Assembly (NCBI RefSeq): GCF_958299795.1
Contig: NC_133211.1
Location: 12,402,711-12,466,710, forward strand
DNA length: 64,000 bases
Direction: 5' to 3'
Source: Porites lutea
Taxonomy: Eukaryota > Cnidaria > Anthozoa > Scleractinia > Poritidae
The position numbers were made by a program, and so were the translations under genes. Below the pieces are notes generated by a model. It did not search any database. It had not been told where the DNA came from and worked only from the letters and a program-made list of their open reading frames with translations. Each line of letters starts with the position of its first letter. The stretch's first letter is position 1. This document shows, one piece after another, positions 31,172-44,425 of the stretch.

Positions 31172-34100
31172 ATGGCGCTCTTCTGTTCAAGTAAGTTACA
31201 GCTCAATACATTGTTTAAAACCTAATTGTAGGAACCATTGATTGCCAAATTCTGGCGTTTTCCAAGTGTTTTGATAGTTGTTGTCGACTGATGTAACAGA
31301 TCGTACTTACATCTCGCACTGCAAGCTAACTAATGTTATTGTCATTTGCGTTGGAAAGTCGCGTGCTCGTTCTTAGCGGTTTAATCTATCAAGGATCGAG
31401 TGTCACCTGTGAATTTTGCTGAAAGTGTTACGTATTAAATGGCATAATATCTAAGCCATTTGATCCCTTTCAGTTTGTTCCATCGTAGAAAATACTGTCA
31501 GACAATGTCAGTAGGGCCCGAAATTGACTTAAATATTTCTTCACGTGGTCTCCAAGGGGCGATCGACCAAACTTAAAAATTTTTCTCTAGTTGCACATAA
31601 TTATGGTCAATTTTTACTCAGAGATAAGCTAATTTCAAACGAAATTATTGGAGCTTTCAAAATACTGCTGAGGCCAAAGTCTTGATCTCTAATACAAGGC
31701 CTAATTAATTCTGCTAGTTTAAGTTGACAACTCAGGGTTAGTTAGCTCTTATAAGTGGCTTTCCAGCAACTGGGCTCAGTTATCCGCTAGATCTACTTTT
31801 TTAATTGATAGTGTAAAACAAACTAAAACACTTCGTCAGTAATAGAGTTTCTTTGGTTGACATAAAGGCAACAACTGCCATCAATTTGTATCCATACAAC
31901 TGTTAATGTATGTTATTTGTGCACTCGTTGATCTCTTGTCAGCATCTCAAGACTATGATGCTATTATAGTGTTTTGGTAAGATTTTCAAACATGGAACCC
32001 CAAGTGATTTTTTGAGTTAGTCTATTGTTTCCAGCAGTTTTTACTGTTTGGAATAATATGTGTGTTGCATGGTTTAATATGATAATTGCTTTAAATATTA
32101 TATTTTTATAATATGTTTTGTATAGTTAGCAATGAGGTTCCAGAACACCCATGTGTCTCACCATCATCTAACTGTGTGTTTGAGAGACGGCTGATTGAAA
32201 AATATATCGCTGAAAATGGAACTGATCCCATCAGTGGGGAACCTATTTCAGAGGAGCAGCTCATTGATATTAAAGGTACGATAATTATAGACTGATGCGT
32301 TCCTTTTAAACAAAATTGCTTAATTAACACCTAAAAACAGATAGATTGGGTAATAGCTATCATTCAGCCCTTTTAAGACTTCACTTGTTATTCCCTTGTT
32401 GAATGCATCTTTTTACGTCCTTAGATACAATCATTCTTTTTTTTTTTTTTGCACATTTGTATATCATAGACAACATTCCTTGAGAGTCCTGTTAATCTGA
32501 AGAGATTAAACTTCACACAGTCTCGGTATGCTAAACAAAGAAGAGGCTAGGTTTGACTTTACAAGACTGGTCTAAATTGTATTTGTATCTGTTGTGGTTC
32601 AGTTTTCTATTTTCTACGGTTCTTGGGTTTGACATTGTATAAAAATGAACATGTTAAAAAGGGAAAATGAAAGAAATAAAGTCATTCAACAATCAAGTCA
32701 TTTTCTACTTCTACTGGAGATCATTTCCTTTATTCCCCTGACCTTACAAGTAATAAGTAGAACTATTATTATATTGTGATCACTTTAATATGTTTAAGGG
32801 TAAAGTTTAAATCCTTTTTTCCCCTTTCAGTAAACCCTCTTGTAAAACCGAGGCCTCCTTCAGCCACCAGTATTCCAGCAATCTTGAAAGCTCTTCAGGA
32901 TGAGTGGGTAAGTACCGATGTTTGTAGATGTGGTTACTGTTAAGCCAGGCAATCAGCCTGTTTCGTGCACTGCTATAATATATATTGTTTGATGGTATTA
33001 TTGTTGGTTACAATAAAGACCATATTTAACTATAAGGTAAGTGATGATGCAAAGTTCTTTAACTGTAGCTGATCTCTAACCTTGCTGTCATTCAAATTGT
33101 GATAAGTTGGACATGATCATTTTTTCACCGACAGTGTTTGAAATGGTGATAACATATGTTTGGATTTTATCATGAAACTGTTAAGTAATTTTAGTTATTA
33201 CATAAAAACAGTTAAAGGAACAAAAGAATAAAGAAAATCTCCAACTTGTTCTTGAAGTGGTTCCATATTTTCCCATCATGTAGCTTGTCTGAAGTCTAGT
33301 TTGAGGGCTATTGTACCTGATTGTAGTTGATTATTTGTATTCCTCAGGATGCCTGCATGTTGCACAGTTTTACTTTGAGACAACAGCTTCAAACAGCCAG
33401 ACAAGGTTAGTTATTTAAGTTTTATGCTGCTTTAATCTGAATCAGATTTGTTTTGTAATGTCTTTCTCGCTTTATAATACCGTAAAATTCCGATAATAAG
33501 CCCCGGGGCTTATATTTTTCAAAGACCCTTTTTGAAAGGCTTATTTTTGGAGGGGCTTATGTACGGAGGGAAATTCTGCATTTCAAAATTGATTGGGCTA
33601 GCCCATAGTTGGAAGGAAATTTACCTTTTTTGCTTTGTTTTACTCTGTATTTGAGGGCAATTTCCAAGTACAAGCCCCGGGGTGCTTATATTCAGAGGGG
33701 TGATTAAACAGAGGGATTTTTGCGTTATGAGTTTGGGGGGCTTATATGAGGGGCTTATACATGGAGGGGCTTATTTTCGGAATTCTACGGTAAATGAAAT
33801 TAAATTTCTAAAAGTACAATACAGTCGAAGTTCTCCTTGCGATCACTCTTGTAAGTGACCAGCTCTAGTTACAACCACCTTTGTGAAACCCCATTTGAAC
33901 TGTGACTCCAACTGTGTAATGAAAGCTCTCTTAAGTGACCGCTCCTGTAAGGGACCGCGACCACTTTTGGAATTACACAACTGGACTTTTCCTTTGTTTT
34001 TAAGCTCTTGTAAGTGCATGACCACTCAGAGTCTTATTCATAAATTGCCATGTTAATGAAACTGCGCACTGCGCTAAAGGTTCATTGATAAAGATCTTGC

Positions 34101-37100
34101 ACAGTTCAGTATTGTATTTGTGAAAGTTCAAGGTCATTTCCCTAGCGACCAATTGCACGTATTTTTTAGCCATGTCTATGTCAGATGTAAAGACACTCAT
34201 TAAACTTAAATTTCCTTTGTTTTCCTTTATGAATTATTTATGAGTTTTTGAAGCTTTCGTAAGCGACCACCCTCTATTGTTTACCCTGCGGTTGCTTATC
34301 AGAGCTCATTGTCGTAGGCAACCAGCTCTAGGTACGACCAGGTTTTCAAATTTCCGAGGTGGTCACTTACGAGAGCTTCAACTGTAATCTACATTTGGCT
34401 AATTGTACCTAATTGTGCAATTGCTCTCCTTGTTTCAGAGTTGTCTCACGCACTGTACCAGCATGATGCTGCTTGTCGTGTTATTGCTCGTTTGACTAAG
34501 GAAGTTACTGCTGCCCGTGAAGGTACTTTACCTTTACTAATAATGTTATTTAAATTCAGATAGTATTCACCATGTTCTAAATGAGTGAAAAACTGGGTAT
34601 GATGTGCAACTGCAAAGTTTCTTGGGATGCATGGTGTGGAGGTGCAGCATGAAGGTCAACAAACATGATGCACTACAACTGCTGTATTCCAAAATGAGAT
34701 AACAGATTCAGAAATGCAACTTTTCTTCACTATTACAGAATTCCTAAAGACTCTGATCACCAGGTATGTCATCTTCACTCAGAATGACCCTGTCCCTCCA
34801 AGCAATCCCTAGAGTTTTTGCAGTGATAAGTCAAACCAGTTTGCTGCTCATTTAGTCTGAATGTAGCCAATTGATGCATCAATGAAGATTAATATCAAAA
34901 CTGAATAAAGTTTTTCTTTAACACCAGCTTTGGCCACACTCAAACCCCAGGCAGGTATGGCTGTCAGTGTTCCCGCAGCTACACCAGTACAGGTAGGAAG
35001 CGCTAACTTACTAGGCTGATTTAGCAACAGAACAGGAAGGCCAGTTGACGAGGGGAAAGAGCGCGGAAAGGACTAAACACGACTTCAGGTGCCCAATTTG
35101 CTGCTCTGTCATTGGTCAAGTCAGTTGTTTGATTTGTGCTCGCGGTCGTCAACTGACGTTCCTGTTTTGCTGCTAAATCATCCTACTACTAACAGAAAAC
35201 TTTGTATCAAGCATTAACTTGAACAGTCAAGTAAAGCAGTGCAAGCTGTTTGAATATGTTGCTCCTCGGAAGGTACTGAAAAGTTTTAGCCATGGAAATT
35301 CTACTGTATATTTTATGGTTATACTGACAGTATTTTGATCCTCTATTCAGCCCTCTGGGGGCCCTCTGCTCTTGCTAGACGGTGGGCTTATTACAAATAT
35401 ATATATATGTTCATGTTTTCAGTTTTTGAATTTCATAACAAAATGATTATTATCACCTCCATTCATATTTTGTGACTGCGCAAATTAGTCATTATGTGCT
35501 CAGCAGTGTTATTTCAAACAAGATTTTGATATATGCACACCAAAAGAGTTTATGGTTGTCAACTTTCAACTCTCATGAGTTTGATTCAGTGATTTCACTT
35601 CTATATTAAGCTATTATAATTTTGGTATACCCTAGACTGGGAACTCAATATAAAGGAACTTAGGCTGGAGCTAAATAGAAGAGAACGGAGCTTTGAAGTT
35701 ACAAGAGAGAAACAGAGTGACATTTTTCTATGGTTAGACTTTAGCCATGAAGCTTGGTTTCCAAGTTATTAACTAGTTGGATTTCTTGGCTTTTTTGTAG
35801 ATGGAAGAGGCAATGGAGGTTGCTGGACAGGTACATGTACATGTCTTTTTTTTACAAAGAATCTTTAGACCTTCTCTTCTTAAAAGAGGTTTATAACTTT
35901 CTTTACTGTCTTCATGATTTTTGCTCTCTAGTTTTTAAAGCGTTTTCACAAATAGTGTTCGGTGTCTTAAGATTGCGGTCATAATTATTCTTGTCACTCT
36001 TTTTTAGCCTGGAGAAGAAGAGGGAATGACAGAGGAAGTTTTACAGAAGGTATGTTTGCTTGACATATTTCTTTAGAATATTTTAGCTAAGGTCGTTTTC
36101 TTTTGGATGTTAATTTTGTCTCCATTTTTTTTGTCATTCTTCTCTTGTTATATACAAAGTAATACTAAGCTGTTGTTGCTGGTTTTTTTTTTCATTTCTA
36201 CAGCTGCAAGATAAGGCTACTCTCCTCACTGCTGAACGTAAGAAGGTAAGTGCCACATTGAGAGGAAATAAAAGAGCTTTGCCCTGCGTCATGCTTGTGT
36301 GAATCCCTCTTGGTAAGAAAATCTGGTATCCTATGGATGCGAGAAATAATGGCTTACAATCACTGTCTCCACTGACAGTTTCATGTAAGCAGGTGGGAAA
36401 TATTACCTTCAGAGTGACTGTTTCCTTCCCCCAACCCCACCATGAATGGATTACCACGGTTTCTTAACCAATCAAGGCTGTGTTCTAAGAAAAACTGACA
36501 GGAGCCTGGTACTTTGAACCTGTAAAATTTAGGCTGCCAGTATATGATGTTTATGAAGAACCTAAGATTTTCTGTTTGCCCTGGAGCAAAAGTTAGACCC
36601 CAGAGGCCATTGGGCGCTGCTAGAGCACAACCTTGACAAGAAATCAGTTTAGGTGGTGCGTTGGTTGAGGTTGGCTTTAAAATCTTTTCTGTAGTTTACA
36701 AATCATGGAAAGAAGGCTCCACACTGGGCTGTCTTGATGGGGTTGGATTTTGTGAAGATATTAGAAATGTAAGCCCAAGCTAGTTGGCGAAAACACTCAA
36801 CTTGGCCTACTTAAAAACTTCAGTGACAGCCAAATATCAATAATGACTTACAAGTTTATCCTGTTTACTTGTTTGCAACCAGACAAGTACCCATCTAAGT
36901 GGTCTGCTTTGATAGCTAGGAAACAGAGTTTTTAATTATGAAAAAGGGAAATTCGAGAAATGTGGCATCATAGCCATGCGTTCAAGATCTTAACAGAACC
37001 TCTTATGAAATGTGTTTGAATGTTGTTTCCTTGTAGAGAGGCAAGAAGGTTCCAGAGGACTTGAGTACAGTGGATGAGATAAGATCTTACAAACCCATCT

Positions 37101-40100
37101 CCTCACATGCAGTAAGTTAAAAACAAAATCCTGCCAATCCAAACATTGCTGATAAATCACTCAGCAATTTTAGCACATTAAACCCTACAGCACCAAATAT
37201 TAAAATAAATTTTCCCCTTTCTTGTCTCATCTGCTTACAGTAGTAATGGGACAAATGTGTCCAGTTATCCTGAGAATTGATACTGGGTGATCATATCCTT
37301 AATTCTCATTACCTCCCTGATTGATTAAGCAATTTTATTACAAGGAGAAATTTGGCAATTATCAGTATTGGGACTAAAAGGGTTTAATGTCTTCTGCTTC
37401 TTACAATAAAATTGATTTTTCTTGTTATGTGTTGAGCTACTATCAGCATTAGTTAGAGGAATTTAAATTGCTTTTCAAAATTTAGGGTCTTCACAGTGCA
37501 AGTAATCCTGGAATCTTGGCGTTGGATTTGTTCGCTGCAGATACGTCCAGAGTTATCACAGGTTTGTTATTAATTGTACAAATTTATTTTAAATGATTGT
37601 TATGACACTTTTATGATGTAAATGAATGTTCTGGGTAATTTAAGGTGGTGAAAAGCAGCAAGGAAAGAATAGGAAGGGTACATTATCTCTGCAGAGTTAA
37701 TTTTCTATCGTATCATCTGTTTCACATTGCCACGGAGCTCAACATTACTGGTATATAATGCTTAGGAGAGGTTTCCACTTAAGGGAAGTTACTTACTGGG
37801 GATGTCCACGTAGAGGTTGTACATAAGGTGTCAAAAATTATTACATTAGTGGAGTGCATGTTCTATTTAAGTGGTTTATAACATTTGATTGTCCTTTTCC
37901 TTAGGTGGCCTTGACAAAAATGCTGTGGTATTTTACCGTGACACAGAACAGGTAAAAGCTGTATTTAGATTATATACTGGGTAACAAAGTTTTTTCATTT
38001 TTTACTTTGTTGTTGCTTTGCCATGCAAAATGTTTGAAGTTCATAGACACTGTATTTGCTCTTTCTTGCACAAGAAAGATTGATTAATTTGATTGTTTTG
38101 TAATCTAGGTTATTGCAACTCTCAAAGGACACTCCAAGAAAGTTACAAATGTTTTATATCACCCACATGAGGTATACTTATCATTACCATCATTAATTAA
38201 AATGGTTCCCTTTTAATAATCAATTTGATTTATTTGTAAATTGTAAGATGCTCCACCACATCAAATTTTAGCCTCATCATTTTACCTCATATATAGACCC
38301 TTTATTGGCATCAAGACTAAATTGGAGGCAAAGAATTAAGCCTTTAAAAAGACAATCACTATGTTAAGTTTTTTTATAACAGTACTGAAGACCTCTGGTC
38401 TATAGGTAACCATGTTACTTGTCATGGTAAATGTATTTCCACACAGCTAGTTTGAGTTAGTCGATCAGGAAAATGACCTTATTTTCATAAGTGAATTGTT
38501 TGAATGCTACTTTTCAGGACCTTGGATTCACGGGATCAGCAGATGCGACCATTCGAGTGTGGTCCATTCCACAAGCATCTTGCTCTCACATTATAAAGGT
38601 TTGAATGTTGAAAAGGTTTTACTTTTTTTCCTTTTGTCAGTCTTAACTCTTTACAATGACCAGGTGCAAAGTTTTCCTTCCATATTAAACACCTCTTTTC
38701 TCTTTACTCTTGTTTTTCAGGCACATGATCAAGCAGTTACTGGTCTTAGTCTTCATGCAACAGGTAACTTAATTCTCAGTACAATGCTTACTTTAATGCT
38801 AATACTGTCTTTGAATCTGTATTTTTATAAGTCTGCTTGCACCAGATCCTCAGTCGGTACACCTGCAAGATGTTCAACTGACCTGTCTTTTCCTTCCAAA
38901 TTGTGTTCTGTTTGCTTATGAAACAAAGGGAGAATTCTATATGAAATTACATCATAACACCCCTTATCATTTTCTACATTTTCTACATTCTTATATGGCA
39001 AGAATGTTTATTGAACCGGTAGCAGTATAAAACAAAATCAGAATCTCATCACTACTACCAGTAGATCTTTTTCTTTGTAGTTGTTATCCTCACCATAAGC
39101 TGATATATTTTGTTGTTAACTTGGTTTGTCAGGTGACTACCTTCTTAGCTGTTCTGGTGATCAATACTGGGCATTCTCTGATCTCAGAACTGGACATGTC
39201 CTCACAAGATGTCTCTCAGATCCTAACATCAATCAAGGTAACCAAGAAATACAAAATGTGTCCTGACATTTGTTCAATATCAAAAATGAGAAAGACATTA
39301 ATACTTGTCATGCTACAAGCATAAGGCAAAGAAGAAATTCTTAGTCCCTGACAGGATTTTAATCCATTGCCTTACATTTAAACGAAGAATACCATTTGGG
39401 TGTTCCTACCTTCAAGCTAAAGTTGTATCCTGTATCCTTGTAGGGTGGTCAACCCATGGTCCAAACTATTTGAGGTTCCCGACTCTCACCTATGCATGAA
39501 GGTGCTACTTTTATTAAGATTAGCCAGAGATTTGAAGCTTTGCACTAGACTTTACGGCTTTCTCCGTTCACTGGTAATTTCAGGAAAATGTCTGTGGTTT
39601 CAACCAAAGTCTGACAATTGAGAGCAGTTAGGACAGCAAGTTGCTACTTACATCATTAATAAATCGATATTAGACCTTACAATTTGTTTTCCTTAAATGC
39701 TTGACCAAACATGTGCCTTGGTATCTAAACTGTGAAACGTTCACAGTACAAGTGAAAATATGTTCTTTTGAGTCTTATCTACTAAAGTCACAGGGTTGTC
39801 ATAAGTAGCCGGCTGCTGGTGAAACTCGCCGCCTACTTGGTTAGTATCGGCCGGCTACTCTGCTTGGCATTTCTTTATGTATGGTGTTTTTAAAATAGAT
39901 ATCCCTGGACTGGCTGCTTATTTTGACCACTCAGCCATCTACTTCAGAACTTTCTGACCACCCTGAGTCATTTTCCTGCTTCATGAAGTTAAGGCAATAG
40001 CTTATAACTGGAAATTTCAGAACATTTTTTTGCAAAAATGAAAATCGTAACACCCTAATATCAAAATAAAGAAGCCAGACTGGCCAACAATGAAAACTCT

Positions 40101-43100
40101 GCAGTACACCAAATAAATCACATTAAATCTGAACCAGTCTCCAATTCTTTTTTGCCATACTTGCAGGCCTTACTTGTGCCCAATTTCATCCTGATGGTCT
40201 TATTTTTGGAACTGGAACAGCAGACAGGTTTGTGAAGTCTGTTTCGTCTTCTGACAACCATATAATTGTGTCTTACTATGAATACTATATTTTAAATACT
40301 CCTCCCTGAATTACTGAAAAACTCTTGTAAGTTCGAGAACAATTTTTCAGGGTCTGAAAAACTCCTTGAAAATATTCTCCTTTCTAGCTACTCTTGGCAC
40401 TATTGTATTCAATATGTAACGGGTCAAATTAGATTTCAGGCCCCAGTTGTTCAAAAAGTGGATAAGGCTATCCACTGGACAAATCACCATCCACTGGATA
40501 GCGTAAATTATTATTGGTATCCCTAACACTTATCCTTTGGATAGTGATTCATCCAATGGGTAGTGCTATCAACTTTTGAACAACTGGGCCAGGTTAAAAT
40601 TTTTCAGCCCAGGATGACTCTCAATTTCCTTTGTCCGCCAGGGCTAGGGGACAAAGGAAATTAAGAATCAACCTAAGTTAAATCAAAATTACCGTAACCT
40701 GAAATCAATTTTGACCAGTAACACTAGTCTGGGACAGTGATAGTGGCAATGTGGTGGAACCTAAAATTTTCATTTGTTCTCTGGAAAACTTCTGGATTCT
40801 ATTCTGTCAGTTGGAGAGAAAATGAAGGAGGCAGCAGGAGGAAAGGTGGCTGGGTGCTCCACCTATCAGACACAGTCCATTGTTTCAGCATTTCTTGGTC
40901 ATTATGATTTCCAGTCCATGGCCATACTTGTAAAATTATAAGACAGCTGGTTGCCTCCTGCCAGTTGGGGGTTGTATTCCTGTTATATATGTTCTTTTTG
41001 TCTTACAGTGGAATCCAGTTTTACTAATCATCATGGGAAAAGCAAATTGGTTTTATTCTCAGAAAGTGGGGTTGAAATCTCAGTGTTTGACTGGTTAAGG
41101 GAAGTTTGGTTTGATTCAAATTATCCGGAATTTCCTAAAAAAAGAAAGGTTTAAGAAATCAGGATTGTTCTGTATTTGTTTCAAATTATTTAAGTGGAAT
41201 GCCTGAAACAATCTAGAGCAGCAAAGTGCACTTCCATTTAATGTGAACTCTGTATAAAGTAAGGAAATTTCCATTTGTAAGCACTGGGGTCAAGAATGTT
41301 TCCATTGTTTGTCTGCTACGTCATTAACTTATTTTGTGCTTATGTTCTAGCGTGATAAAGATCTGGGATCTCAAGGAAGGTGCTAATGTCGCTAAGTTTC
41401 CTGGACATTCAGGACCCATTACAGATATTTCCTTCTCAGAAAATGGGTGAGTGTTGAGAAAACACTGAAGCCTCCTTAGAAGTTGTTTCTGTTTCCTTTT
41501 AGTCTCCTTTTAGCAGGAGAAGCACGAGAGACGTGCAAGGGCAACAAAACATTAAATTTTATTTTCTCCCTTCTCACATATCTCCTGCGCTTCACCTGCT
41601 TGGCTAAAATGTAAAGAAAATGACTGCTATACAGGCTAGAAACATTGATTTTAGTGCTAAGTCATTTTTTGACTGTGTGCAGCCTGAACTTTTGGATTGT
41701 TTTATATTATTATTTCCTATTCCTACAAGATACTACTTGGCTACTTCAGCTGATGATTCAGTGGTTAAACTATGGGATTTGCGCAAACTGAAGAACTTCA
41801 AAACCATTACATTAGAGGACAGATTTGAGGTATGTTGTAAGACTGATGTAAACCAACTTGTTTTTCTCTGACGTTGTGAGACTACGTACCAATATCCATT
41901 TGGTATTAACTAGTCACTGTGCTCATTTTATGCTAACCGTCTATGCTGTAAATTTTCTCCTTTGTAGGTTAAGACACTGAGTTTTGATCAGAGTGGTACC
42001 TATCTAGCTGTTGGCGGGTCTGAAGTGCAGTAAGTCATAGATCTTTTCTTTCAGGAATAAACATAATGATTAAACTTAAAATTTCAGCTGAAAGAGGAAC
42101 CAGTGAAGCAGGAGTTGTTTTCTTGCACACAGCTAGAAAGTATAGGTTTGAGTGTATGCGTGGGGTCTTTGGATCACATAGTGTTCCAAAGTTTAGTTTG
42201 TTTTGTTGCCATCGGCCATTGCCTGAGCTGTCACACCTTTCATGTGTATTTTGGATTGTTTCAGCATTTGAAAAAGTGTCATAGATTCCGTTTATATGGT
42301 ATCTATTCACATTTTCTTGTCAGCCATTTTTTTGTAGCTCTTTGGCAACGTAATAGCAATTATTTGTGGTCTTGATATTAAAAGTCAGGTTACGTTGTTG
42401 GGTTGGAATGGCTCTTATCCCGTTGTGTATGAGAAAATACTGTTGGCATGAGCCTGCGAGGATTTAATGGCTGTTTAGGAGAATGTAAGTATAGGAGATA
42501 AACACCCTCAGATTTAGTGTTGTTGACCTGTTGTTTGTTTTTGCAGGATATATTTGGTTAAACAGTGGGAAATGATCAACTCATTTGCAGGTATGTGGCG
42601 CGTTTATTACGTTTGAAATCTTTCATTGAAGAAGTGGGAGGAATTTTATGCTTCAGTTCGTACCGTAGTAATTGACTATCACCTCATGTGCTTTGAGCAA
42701 AACGAAATGCCAAAATGTTAGTCTTCGGATCAATCCTTTTATTTTTAAGGAGCTGAACTAAATTAATATTCTTGCCAAAACAAACAAACAGAGCAACTAG
42801 TAGCCGGCGTGGTAGGCGCAGAAAGGGAAGGGGGAGGGAGAAAAGCGCGAATCTCCCTCCCTTTTTCCATTCCTCTCTACCCCCTACTCCTTTCGACGCC
42901 TGCTACGTAGACTAAGCATCTAGTGGACTTTGAAAGATATGAGGAATTCCAGAGTTTAATATCATAAACTATTGCTTTGTTTTGCTTGTTAGGCCCAGCT
43001 CAAACGTCAAACTTTTCATTTACCAAACCCAATCCTTTCAAGTATTAAAGTACATGGGAATGCTTTGCTACATTTGAATCTGAGTTATTTAATGGTGAAA

Positions 43101-43220
43101 CTTGTCTGTTTTCTTTCTATAGAACACTCTGGTGTGGTGACTGGAGTAAAATTCGGCAAGCATGCTTCATTCATTGCTTCAGTTGGCCTTGATCGCCATC
43201 TTAAATTCTACTCACGGTAG
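31172..43220 (+). CDS. prpf19: Pre-mRNA-processing factor 19, U-box E3 ligase
   Basis: Twenty-two exons: 31172-31190, 32126-32275, 32831-32907, 33348-33405, 34439-34522, 34928-34992, 35801-35830, 36008-36049, 36204-36245, 37037-37111, 37486-37561, 37905-37951, 38109-38171, 38518-38598, 38721-38763, 39133-39237, 40167-40227, 41351-41446, 41730-41829, 41968-42029, 42547-42590 and 43123-43220. They sum to 1518 bases, 505 residues, against 504 in human. Domains: U-box (residues 1-70, [26 protein letters not shown]), the tetramerising coiled coil ([20 protein letters not shown]), a linker, and a seven-bladed WD40 propeller ([56 protein letters not shown]). PRP19 is the core of the NineTeen complex, activates the spliceosome through K63 ubiquitin chains, and acts in DNA repair. 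The start lies in a 19-base exon whose product MALFCS aligns with human MSLICS. Exons 7-9 (30, 42 and 42 bases) encode the poorly conserved linker. Confidence 0.98.
33478..33792. mobile_element. MITE with TACCGTAAAATTCCGA termini in prpf19 intron 4
   Basis: TACCGTAAAATTCCGATAAT then AAGCCCC is mirrored at the other end by GGGGCTTATTTTCGGAATTC then TACGGTA. GGGGCTTAT words recur about six times inside, making the interior self-similar. TA at both tips is compatible with a Tc1/mariner-type target site, which is inferred. Confidence 0.85.
33821..34385. mobile_element. TIR element with ACAGT.GAAG..CTC termini in prpf19 intron 4
   Basis: ACAGTCGAAGTTCTC at the left and GAGAGCTTCAACTGT at the right are inverted, and AAGTGACC/GGTCACTTAC words recur at both ends. 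It directly follows the element at 33478-33792, so intron 4 is mostly transposon DNA. Related sequence is at 49195-49505. Confidence 0.75.
35012..35185. mobile_element. MITE with long termini TAGG.TGATTTAGCA.CA in prpf19 intron 6
   Basis: The first 40 bases and the last 40 bases are inverted copies with about five mismatches (TGATTTAGCAACAGAACAGG against TGATTTAGCAGCAAAACAGG read on the other strand). It starts 20 bases after the exon 6 donor. CTA at both outer edges may be a 3-bp target duplication. Confidence 0.85.
36460..36660 (-). repeat. Dispersed element, copy A (opposite orientation to 57740-57910)
   Basis: Read on the minus strand it shares TGTGCTCTAGCAG, AACTTTTGCTCC, ACAGGTTCA.AGTAC and ACACAGCCTT in the same order as 57740-57910. 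Both ends carry the GCTGTGyTC-type word in inverted form, so a TIR element is likely. It lies in prpf19 intron 9. Confidence 0.65.
39791..39965. mobile_element. MITE with CAGGGTnGTCA termini in prpf19 intron 16
   Basis: CAGGGTTGTCATAAGTAGCC at the left is inverted as CTTTCTGACCACCCTG at the right. The interior has GCCGGCTAC and GGCTGCTTATTTTG words. It is non-coding and about 175 bp. Confidence 0.65.
40439..40590. mobile_element. MITE with GGCCCAGTTGTTCAAAA termini in prpf19 intron 17
   Basis: GGCCCCAGTTGTTCAAAAAG at the left is mirrored by CTTTTGAACAACTGGGCC at the right. TATCCACTGGATA words recur inside and form a further inner palindrome. The family resembles 14889-15075. Confidence 0.9.
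40588..40745. repeat. Decayed copy of the ATATGTTACAGGTCAAAATT family
   Basis: It shares with 58557-58736 the words CTTTGTC, GACAAAGGAAATTAAGAATC, AACCTGAA and TTTTGACC.GTAAC. Its left end abuts the element at 40439-40590, which may have cut off its terminus. Confidence 0.55.
42801..42914. mobile_element. Short TIR element in prpf19 intron 21
   Basis: TAGCCGGCGTGGTAGGCG at the left and CGCCTGCTACGTAGACTA at the right are inverted with a few mismatches. The interior has a purine-rich half (GGGAAGGGGGAGGGAG) facing a pyrimidine-rich half, so it can fold as one hairpin. Confidence 0.75.
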
Positions 43221-43555
43221 AAAACGACAGTGCGTGGCATCGTGAGAGTGTCACAAATACCTTGTCACGCAACGTAACAGTATTTCCGACGCCTTTGCGT
43301 ACATAGTGACAACATGGCCTACCCTGAAGAACTTATCACGTAGTCTTTGTAGATAAGAAGAATACATAAGTCACCCGTGTCGGAACAACTTATGAAGACA
43401 TTGTAGGACGTGATTTGCTGGCTGACATTTCTTGGTTAGTTAAAGGTTTTTTGGTCGGATTCTTGCAGTCAAGTTTGATAACTCTGCTTTCCACTACCTC
43501 ACACCGAGCAGTTATGGATTTGTCAGTTTCCTTTTTCATATTTACTTTTTGCGAA

Positions 43556-43561
43556 AATAAA
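43556..43561 (+). terminator. Polyadenylation signal candidate of prpf19
   Basis: AATAAA lies 336 bases after the stop codon. Confidence 0.5.
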
Positions 43562-43917
43562 CCCCCAAAAAATGCTTTTATAACAGCCTTGGCTCATTTT
43601 CGTGCTCAAACGAACCAAGTGCTACTTCATAACCTACCGAAACTGAACCGACGGATTTTTAATGGTTTTGTTTCACTTATCTGACTGTCTTATTATTTTT
43701 GGTTGGAGCTAAACCCGGCTTTGAAATTTGTTATAAAACTTACTGTACGTAAATTTGTTGAAATTTTCTTTTACCGTGTAAAAAGTCAAGAGCTTTTAGC
43801 AATGCGTATTATTAGGGCAGTAACTGACCGACGGCAAATTATTTCATTCCCTCTCTTTGTCTGCAAAGATACTTTGGAAGACAAAAGTTATCCTGTTTAT
43901 TCCGTAGATGTATCCAG

Positions 43918-44093
43918 TGGCGGATCCAGGGGAGGGGCCCGGCCCCCCCCCCCCCTTATTTTTAGTCTAAACTGAGGCCCGAAGGGCCGAAAAGATTTTT
44001 TTTTGGAGACCGCCCCCCTGCTTTATCTAAAGGTCTGGATGACCGTCCCCCCCCCCCCACCCCCCTTATCTCTAAGGTCTGGATCCGGCACTG
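43918..44093. mobile_element. MITE of the CAGTGGCGGATCC family (copy 2)
   Basis: AGTGGCGGATCCAGGGG at the left and GGTCTGGATCCGGCACT at the right are inverted termini. The interior holds C runs of 13 and 14 bases. The flanks TGTATCC and TGATATCC look like an imperfect target duplication. These termini resemble hAT-type MITEs, by inference. Confidence 0.85.
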
Positions 44094-44425
44094 ATATCCA
44101 AGTCAGTGGTTTTGCTTAGTTATTTACCAACTGTTGTATCACTTCTAAACAGTTTCATTTGTGTGTCAGTGAAATGTAATTCAGCATTTTTTTGTGTAAG
44201 TAGCTTTCGGTTCCCGTTTTAAATAAATTCCTGTGGAAATTCAGATTCATTAATGTCTTGGTCATAAGGCTCCTTGCTAGCCCCCTTGCCTTTTGTCCTT
44301 AGCGATCGAGGTGAGAGGAGCTTTCCAACAGGCTCCTGAAGTAAGTGTTCAAGTTTGTTTGCTGACAAGTTCTCATTCTTGTCTGCACTTATCGCTGCCT
44401 AGTACCCTGGCGCTTTCTGGGATGT

